Below are positions 40,101 through 49,100 of a DNA stretch of 64,000 nucleotides, piece by piece (the stretch's first letter is position 1; every line of letters starts with the position of its first letter). Made by a program: the position numbers and the translations under genes. This DNA is from Heliocidaris tuberculata (lineage: Eukaryota > Echinodermata > Echinoidea > Camarodonta > Echinometridae): positions 6,731,925 to 6,795,924 of the forward strand of contig CM046850.1 in the NCBI GenBank assembly GCA_025618425.1, given 5' to 3'. The notes beneath the pieces were generated by a model, which ran no database searches, was not told the origin of the DNA, and saw nothing but the letters and a program-made list of their open reading frames with translations.

Positions 40101-43100
40101 TCAGTGGACATGTATATTTATGCTTAAATCTGCATAAATTATAATATTAAATTAAAAAAAAAAGATTTACATTAAAATAACGATGGATTTGTGTTCTTTA
40201 CATGATTTTCAAGGCCTGTGCAAAATTTTGCATAGATCGGTCATGTCATGGCCCCCCTCAGTCAGAGAGATGCTTGAAATAGCCAAGTACAGTAAGGGTT
40301 AAAGGGAAAGTCCGCCCTGGTATTTAGTCGATCCGAATAAAAGAAAAACAAGAGAAACAGATCAGTGAAAGTTTTAAAGGGATTGATTAACTTTGCTGTT
40401 CGTAAAGTTACACATGACTTTACAAATGACTTAAATATGACAAGCCAAATGGGATGCTCAATCATTTTTAACTGCATCAACTAAAGTTGAACTGTGCAAA
40501 TGTAGATTAACATTCTTATTATAACAAATATTTTTAATGCAAATGTATATTTTTTGCCATAATTTAATTAAGGTTATTGGAAATACAGTCACACTTTGTT
40601 AAAACATCAGGAAAAACTTTGGGCATCCTATTTGGCACTTCATATTCAAGTCGTTCGTAAAGTCATGCGTAACTTTACGAACAGCTTTATGAAACACCCC
40701 CCAGGATTGAAAAAAAAAAATCACTGTTCAGCTAATGCTGTAATCATAATTGCAAACCTTAGGTCAGACAGGAATCGCCTGAGTTTTATAAGCTGATCAG
40801 TCGTTTATAGATCAGGATATTTACGATTGAACAATGATGTCGTGATACTAGTACCACCGAACTCTAAAGAACTCTTATGGTTCTACCGTACAATGAACGA
40901 ATCCCTATTTCTTCACGGGCTGGAAACCCGCTCTGAAATCGCTGGTGCTTGGTTTTTGTGACTGCAGCGCGCTGCAGCGCAGCAAAGAAGCTGAGGTCTT
41001 GCCCTATAGCGATCAATTGCTTTTTTCTCTTTTTTAGGATAGTAAACGGGTTCCACTTTCTCTCATACTTTCACATATCCTTAATATTATGTAGTTAGAG
41101 GACTGCACACAATTCACTGGCATTTGAACTGATTTTTGAATTTTTCACAAAGTTAATCAATCCCTTGAACAAAATCGGACAAGAAATAAGAAAGTTATGA
41201 ATTTTTGAAGTTGTAATCATTCAAACACAAATTGGCAACTCGGTGATGTATCTTGCGAGCTCCTCTCCCATCACTTTCACTGGTCTGTTTCTTTAATGTT
41301 TCTCCCTCTTTTAAAACCAACTTGATATCAGGGTGGACTTCCCCTTCAATGTCTTTGAAGGAGACATTGAGACAGTGTAGTTTTAAGCATCCATTTTCTT
41401 GTCCCTTCTTTGCCATGTATGCGGTAAGTAGGGTTGTCCAGTGCCCCTCCCTCTCCCCCCCCCCCCCCCCCCCTTAATTACCCCTCTCCCCATTTACTGC
41501 TGGTGCCAAAAGGTAGTTCATACTTTATGTCTTTGAAGGAGACATTAAAACATTGTAGTTTAAAGCATCCATTTGCTTGTGAGTCTCTTCTCTGCCATGT
41601 ATGCGGTAAGTAGGGTATTCCAGTGCTGCTGCACTGCCCCCTTTTATTGCTCTTTTATTGCCCATCCCTCATTCACTGCTGACATCAATAGATTTTTTTT
41701 TTCCCAAAGATAATGCCTTTGAAGGATTTATTTAGTCATAAAAGTTCCATATAGCATCTTATCTTGACATCTCTTCTTTGCCAAGTGCCAGATCACTTTT
41801 AATGGGAATAAAGGGAAGTTAATGAACATTACATCTACATGTCTCCCCTTCTTTGCAGTAAGTAGAGTTATACACCTGTATGATAAATTAGGATTTATTA
41901 GCCATGTGACTAGTTTGGTTCACATACCTGTACATGTAGTTATTGTTAATCAACATTACATTTTCAAGGAGTTATTACATTGTACTTGTCTTTTGTTGGT
42001 CTATTCTTGAGTGGAAAGGTAAGCAATTATTCTATAAAGCAGATCAACAAATGGTACTCTATCCAATATACAGTGCGTCCCAGAAAAAACGAAACCCTAA
42101 AACAAAGGGTTAGTGTGACCACACTATGCGCTCTATGACAATAATTATCTTTTATCCATAAACTAGAAGTATTATGCTTTTAAATGATACCTTGATGTCA
42201 TTCATCCGTACATGCTTTACCGAGCAGCATCATTTTGAAAATGACATGTAAAAACTCAGTTGTGCCAGATTTGGTTAAAACCATGAAAACGTTAGTATCA
42301 CATGCAAACATGACGTAAGGGAAATACCAGCCTTAAGAGATATGATACTTGAAAGTCCCTTGTGTGATGACATGCATTCAATCAGAAATTCTTAAAACAC
42401 GGGTCAATACCAATTTCCAGTGGTTGCAGGGGCGTACGACCTCAAAATTCCCAAAATCAATGAATTTCCCTCAAAAGATGAAAAAGTGCCCTTCTGTGAT
42501 GGAAAAGGTGCCCCTTCTGAGGTGGGAAATTGCCATAATCTTGATATTTTTTTCTGCATTATGTGCCCTTTCTACCTTGTATTTCCATTTGATGACAATG
42601 GAAAGTGCCACTTAATCTATTGATATGAAAAATATCACCTTTCTGTCCGATTTGTTCTTAAAATAAATTTCAGTTCTGAAAAAGGCATAAAATTCCTTTT
42701 CATTTCGATTGCAGGTACCATTTCAATACAAAACATGCCCTTTCTTTACCCCCCCCCCCCAACATCGACATAAAATTGACCATCCTTTATTTTATGATGA
42801 GGGTTGTTATTCTTACCCTCATTATTAAAAAAAAAAACAGATGGAAACAGTATTCTCATAGGGTTTTAAAAGTCATATTTCATTCGGGTCATGTTCGCAT
42901 GTGATCCTAACGTTTTCACGGTTTTACCCAAATCTGGCACAACTGAGTTTTTACATGTCATTTTCAAAATGCTGCTGCTCGGTAAAGCATTTACGGATGG
43001 ATGCCATCAAGGTATCATTTAAAAGCATAATATTTCTAGTGTATGGAAAATGTATAATTATTGTCATAGATCATATAGTGTGGTCACAATAACCCTTTGT

Positions 43101-46100
43101 TTTAGAGTTTCGTTTTTTCTGGAACGCACTGTATAATGCCCTGGAAATGATCTCAGGTTAGGCATTATATGTGAAATTTTTGCATTTTAACTTCAGGTGC
43201 AGACTTTCTGGAGTAGCATCTACATGTATCAATCAATATCTCCATATGTGATTGAAATAATACTGTGTTGGCTTTTCCTTTGAATTTAGATGCATGTTTA
43301 AGCAGGGGAGTGTCTCAGCAAATTCATTGTGAAGCTTTCGCTCCACTTTGCCCAACTTGAACTATCATAAGTTAACAATTTGCATAACTTGCATGTTGAA
43401 ATCACTAAGCTGTCAATGACACACCCATTTTCACTCTCATTCGCTGTTGAAATTATGGTACATAGCTTACACAAGGCCAGACTTAAGTTCTTGTCTCAAT
43501 GCATGTACATGTATGCATGATCAGCCACCAAAATGTTAACCAAATGTTTTTTAGCACTCTCAAGCATTGAACTATGTAATAAGCTTATTTGCTTGCTTGA
43601 TTTACAACTGCTTATCTCCATTTCCTTGGACTTTCTATCAGGTAAGTAGGCCATCCATGGCACTCCCGCAATACGTGCACCTTCTCCCGTTCTGTGCCTA
43701 TCATATTCCACTAGTCTCGCACACTATCAGTCCCATGCTAGCATGATTATTTTTTTCTCCTTTTATATATTGAAGGGTTAAGGAGTTAGGCTTAAAGTGA
43801 TTGATTAACTTTGTGAAAAATTGTAAAATCAGCTCAAATGCCAGTGAATTGTGTGCAGTCCTCTAACTACATATATAATTAAGGATATGTGAAAGTATGA
43901 GAGAAAATGGAACCCGTTTACTATCCTAAAAAAGAAAAAATCGCGATCAATCGCTAGCGCAAGTCGCTCGGCTTCTTCGCTGCGCTGCAGTCACAAAAAC
44001 CAAGCACCAGCGCTTGGCGATTTCAGAGCGGGTTTCCAGCCCGTACGGTATTCTGTGATAGAGCGAGGTATGCCAACCGTAAGAGTTCTTTAGGGTTCGG
44101 TGGTACTCTATCCCGACATCAGTGTTCAATCGTAAATATCTTGATATATAAACGACCGATCAGCTTATAAAACTCAGGTGATTCCTGTCTGAGCTAAAGG
44201 TTTGCAATTATGATTACAGCATTAGCTGGAACAGTGATTTTTTTTTTTTCAATCCTGGGCAAAGTTAATCAATGCCTTTAAGCTAAATCTAAACCCAAAA
44301 TGAAAGGGCAGGCCACATGTCAATATTTTGAGAATGATTATATTTTGATTATGATCTTAGAAGAGGTTTGATGATGATAAAATCCTTCCATGTACACTGT
44401 AGAAAATGTACTTGTAATGGATCGAAGCAAATCTGTGTTGAAAGCTCTTTAGCCTAAATCTGTCAGCACCATACAATTTATTCATAGACCAACTGTAGCG
44501 TTATCATTCTGTTATCAAATTGTTTGCATATAGCTGATATGCGAATAGCCCTCCACACTAACACTAACCCTGACCCTGACCATGACCCTAACCTAACACT
44601 ATGCATTAGCATAGGACCACTTGTGCATAGGACCACTTGTGCATAGGACCAAGGGGGTGTCACCAATTTGCCGGTGCAACTGGAAAGTACATGTAGTGAA
44701 GATCTTACACCCATCGAGAAATATTTTCAACAGGTGTGCATGTCTCCCCCACCACAGGTTTACGATCCGTCTGTATCCTTACTATTTCCCCTGGATATAC
44801 TACTTCTCGTCTTTTATCATCGTTACCGGCGTCTGTCTTTCTTTATGCTTTGTGTTCTCGGTGAGTCTGATACTTTGTCCGGTTGTACGACACACACGTT
44901 CCGGGGGACAATTGCCCCGCAGTCATTTTTCCCACACTAACCAAATTCTTTAATTTCAACCCTTGGGCCCAGGGGGCCCGTCTTATAAAGAGTTGGGATT
45001 GATTGCAAATAATTAGCAGTTGATATCAATCGCACCTCTGTACTAATTTAGAGATAGGAGCTGCGATTGATATCAAGTTACAATTGATTTGAATCAATCG
45101 CAACTCTTCATAAGACAGGACCCAGGGTCCTGTCTTACTACTGGACCAATTACTACACCTAATTCTGAACATAATCTAAGGGCAACCGCACACCGTACGA
45201 TCGGTCTGCGATCCAATTTGTGAATTAAATCGCTATGGCATTAAATATTGGCATTTTAGCAAATGAAATCTACCCTATTCAGGTTCTGAAAAGTAATATG
45301 AATACTAAGCATAGGGTTTTGGTGAGCTGTCAGCTTTCTACAGGGAATAAGGGCAAAATTAGTTTCAAATTGTAGGCAGTCGTACGATTTTTGTGACGTC
45401 ACTACGACTCGGAGCCGATTTGGCCCTTCCATGGACTAGAAAACTCGGCAAAGGCCGTATTATCGATTTTAGTATCTGTATGACTATTCACACCCTCAAT
45501 AAAAAATATTTTTTGTTTTTGAATGATTTGTCAAATGATACTACATTTTCTTCTGAAATCGGATCACAGACCGATCGTAAGGTGTGCAGTGGCCTTAAAA
45601 CCTTATTGCAATCCCGATCCTTACCCTATATCTCTGCCATGATAAAGTGCAGAGCATTATGTCGCTGGAGCACATGTCGGATGACAACTTCACTTGCCTT
45701 ACATGCATGTAGGTTCGCAGGTGTGTATACATGTAGTACATGTAAGTATGGCTTTGTTAAAAAGTTTAATTGAATATCTTGGAATGCAAAACTCCATAAA
45801 AGGTAAAGGTTAAGTAGACTCTACTTTCTTACGCACTTATTTCTTATTCTTGGACTAGAGTAGAGATATTTATTCATCTCCGTGGTGGTTAATGTAAGAA
45901 TGACATTGTAAACAGTCACAGGTTCAAGGGGAAAATAAGTTCATATTGATTTCTTGGAATGCAAAATCCTGTAAGAGTAAAAGGTAAGTAGATCCTACTT
46001 TCCTATGTCTGTATTTATTGTTCACTGACCAAAGTAGATTCATATATTTATTTTTCTCTTCCCTCTCTTTCTGCTCCTTTCTAATGCCCTTTTCGCCATC

Positions 46101-49100
46101 CTTTGCCAATACCCCAAAGTTAAGTCATCACGCCCCCCCCCCCCTCCTCTGGAATGGGGGATATGGAGAAGAGGAAAAAAAGAGTAATTAAAGGATCTGG
46201 ACCCTATTCTGTTTCATTTTAGGGGAGATGTGATTTTTCATTCGAATATCAGTCATTCAGACAATATATTTTGTTGAATTATCTGTAAAGTTGAATATAA
46301 TAAGCTTTATTTATGTTTATACATGCAGTTGTAGAGTGTATAGCAGTTTAGAGCATGTAATGTAGACTGTCATGAAAATCTCATAATATTATCGTCTATA
46401 CTAATTTTCTCGTAGGTGTGTCTTTTTGGTTTAAAGAAAAAACAATTGCATGAAAATCAACCATAAGTGTAAGGAAATAGAGTGGCTATTTTTGCTGTAA
46501 TTTTAGAATGTTTTTCATTAATGAAGTAGGATTTCTTTTGTTAAAGGGATTCACTTCATGTCATTAAAAGATATTACTTTCATTACCTTATTTTGAAACA
46601 AATTTTATAAAAAATATTTTATTATCTATTGCCTTCTCCAGATTGCAAAGTATGTAAGAGATCAGAGAAGACGAAGAAAAGCCAGACTATCTCGCGACCA
46701 TCTCAAAAAGCTGCCTATCAAGAAATTCAAGAAAGGTATATTTTTTTTATTTTCATTGGTAATATACTGGATAAATCAATTATGTCAAATTGGAAAATCC
46801 CCAGCTTTTTTTTTTTCTTAAGAGAACTAGATGATAAACTAGCACATTGTTTTACTCAGCCTTATCTTTATTTCACTTATGTTTGATGCCTCTGTTGCAT
46901 GAGACAATGTCTTTTATAAGTGTCACATTTTAAATATACATTATGCTGTGTGGCATGATAGGTAATTGGACATGACTGGATTTTTTTTTTTTTTTTTTTG
47001 TAAAAGATCTTTGAAACATTTGGTATAGTGGAGGAAAATTGATAAATGATTTGTACTACTACAGTGACTGTCACAGTAGTCCTTTAGTTTGACTAAATTT
47101 TTCATTATCACAAGTGGGAGTGCTGATATTTTATTTTCATTTTTAATGGACATTTGAGGAGATGAAATTTCATTTTTAGAAATATTGAATGTGCCTTGAT
47201 ATTATTTTTTAAATAACTGCCACAAGTACATCATATAATGAACTGTGACCTGAATTCTTACTTGTTTACCATTCAGATGTAAATTACATAGGAGTCAAAA
47301 TTCATTTGCTTGTAAATTTCATCATGCTTCAAAAGTGAATTTCACTATTTGATTGACAGGTGGAATGTAGAAAGATGGATTGCTTATTGATTTATTGTTA
47401 ATTTCAGATCATCTAAATTTGTTGTTTGTAGGTTACATTTACATCCTGTGCTTCAGCTGTTTAATGTAGATTTCAAGATTCCACTAAAATTACCTTCAGC
47501 AAGGTTCAGGACAAAGTGACCTTGTTCTTATATCAGTCTCGTATTTCTGTATCAAATTTTAAAGAAAAAATACACAAACACGCAAAACAAACCAATGTGT
47601 TCTGTCTCATAATCTAGACAGTATTCCCCATACTTCTTGTAAACTTATTTAAGTCTGAAAATATTTTCTCAACAATTGGAAAACTTTTTAGTCAAGCCTA
47701 CATGAGGTTTCTTTGTTAACATTTGATTTTTTAATGACATCACTAGTATACACATTTCCATTATATTCAGTACAAGAATTCTAATTTAGAGCAAAGCAAT
47801 TACACATCTACATTAACTATTTTATTTCAGTGTGTATGGTGCTCTTTTTGCCATCATTTTTTGTCATTTTTACATGTATTATATTAAAGAGATCTAGCAC
47901 TATTTACCCCTGTGATATTATAACTTAGAACTGGTAATTGATAATGATTTATTGATTTACATTTTCAGGTGATGAGTACGATGTTTGTGCTATCTGCCTT
48001 GATGACTATGAGGAGGGACAAAAGCTTCGCATACTGCCTTGCAACCATGGTGAGCATAAAATGATAATTTGGTACTAAAGGGAAAGTCCACAAAAGCATA
48101 AAAATTAAAGAGAAGCAGATCAGCAAAGGTTTGAGTAAAATCAGATAAAGAATAAGCTTGTTATGAAATTTTAAAGTGAATTGTAGGTTTAGTTTTTCAG
48201 GGTTACACCATGTAATTCTTTCAAGGAATAAGAGCCCTAAAAAGGGCTAGTGAGCTCCGCTAAGAGCTCTGTGGTTCTCGACATTTCAGTTTCTCCACCA
48301 TGAAAGTGTCGCTGATACTTCACTAAATACCGGCTCTAAGGGGAGCAATCATTCAGCGGAAAATCTGGCCCTTGTTCTTTATTCAGAGAAAACAATGGCA
48401 CCGTCCGGTGCTTTCTCTGTTTAGAGGAATTATAGCGCCACCAGTGACCAGAATGGGAATGCAGCCGTGAATAGAATTCGCAGGCATTTCCGATTGGCAC
48501 CAATCAGGCTGTGAATCGGATCCCTCCGTAGGCAATAAATAGCTTCCACTGGGCAGTGTTCTAGTCATTCTCCTGATAACGATCAGAGCATACTGATCGA
48601 AACGTTGAAAACCACAGAGCTCTTAGCGGAGCTCACCAGCCCTTTTCAGGGCTCTTATTCCTTGAAAGAATTACATGGTGTTACCCTGCAAAACTAAACC
48701 TACAATTCCTCTTCCTTTATCTTAAAAAAGAACTTGCAAAATTCAAGTCCTTCATGTTCACTCTGCTATATTTTGTCAAACTACACCTCACCTTAGCTTG
48801 TTAACTGATCTTTATGAGAAGGAAAAAAAATATTAAGATCATTTTCATTTTAGCTTACCTTGTTTGGTTCTTGCTCAGTAGTTTTGTCCAGAGATTTGAG
48901 ATTGTCAAAGAGGGTATCAACTTCACTATTCATCTACACAAAGATCAACCATGTAAGAAGATAAATTTTCAAAATGAACTTCACAATACTGAATATTGTA
49001 TGGACAGTTTGCACTATGATATGTATCATGAAGATATTAAACCATGCATCTAATGCTAGTAACTGTTAACTCTTAACTGAATTGTGTCATGAACGAGTAT

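Noticed and set aside
45393..45773. 126-codon ORF
   Set aside because: Mostly inside the MITE at 45178-45597.
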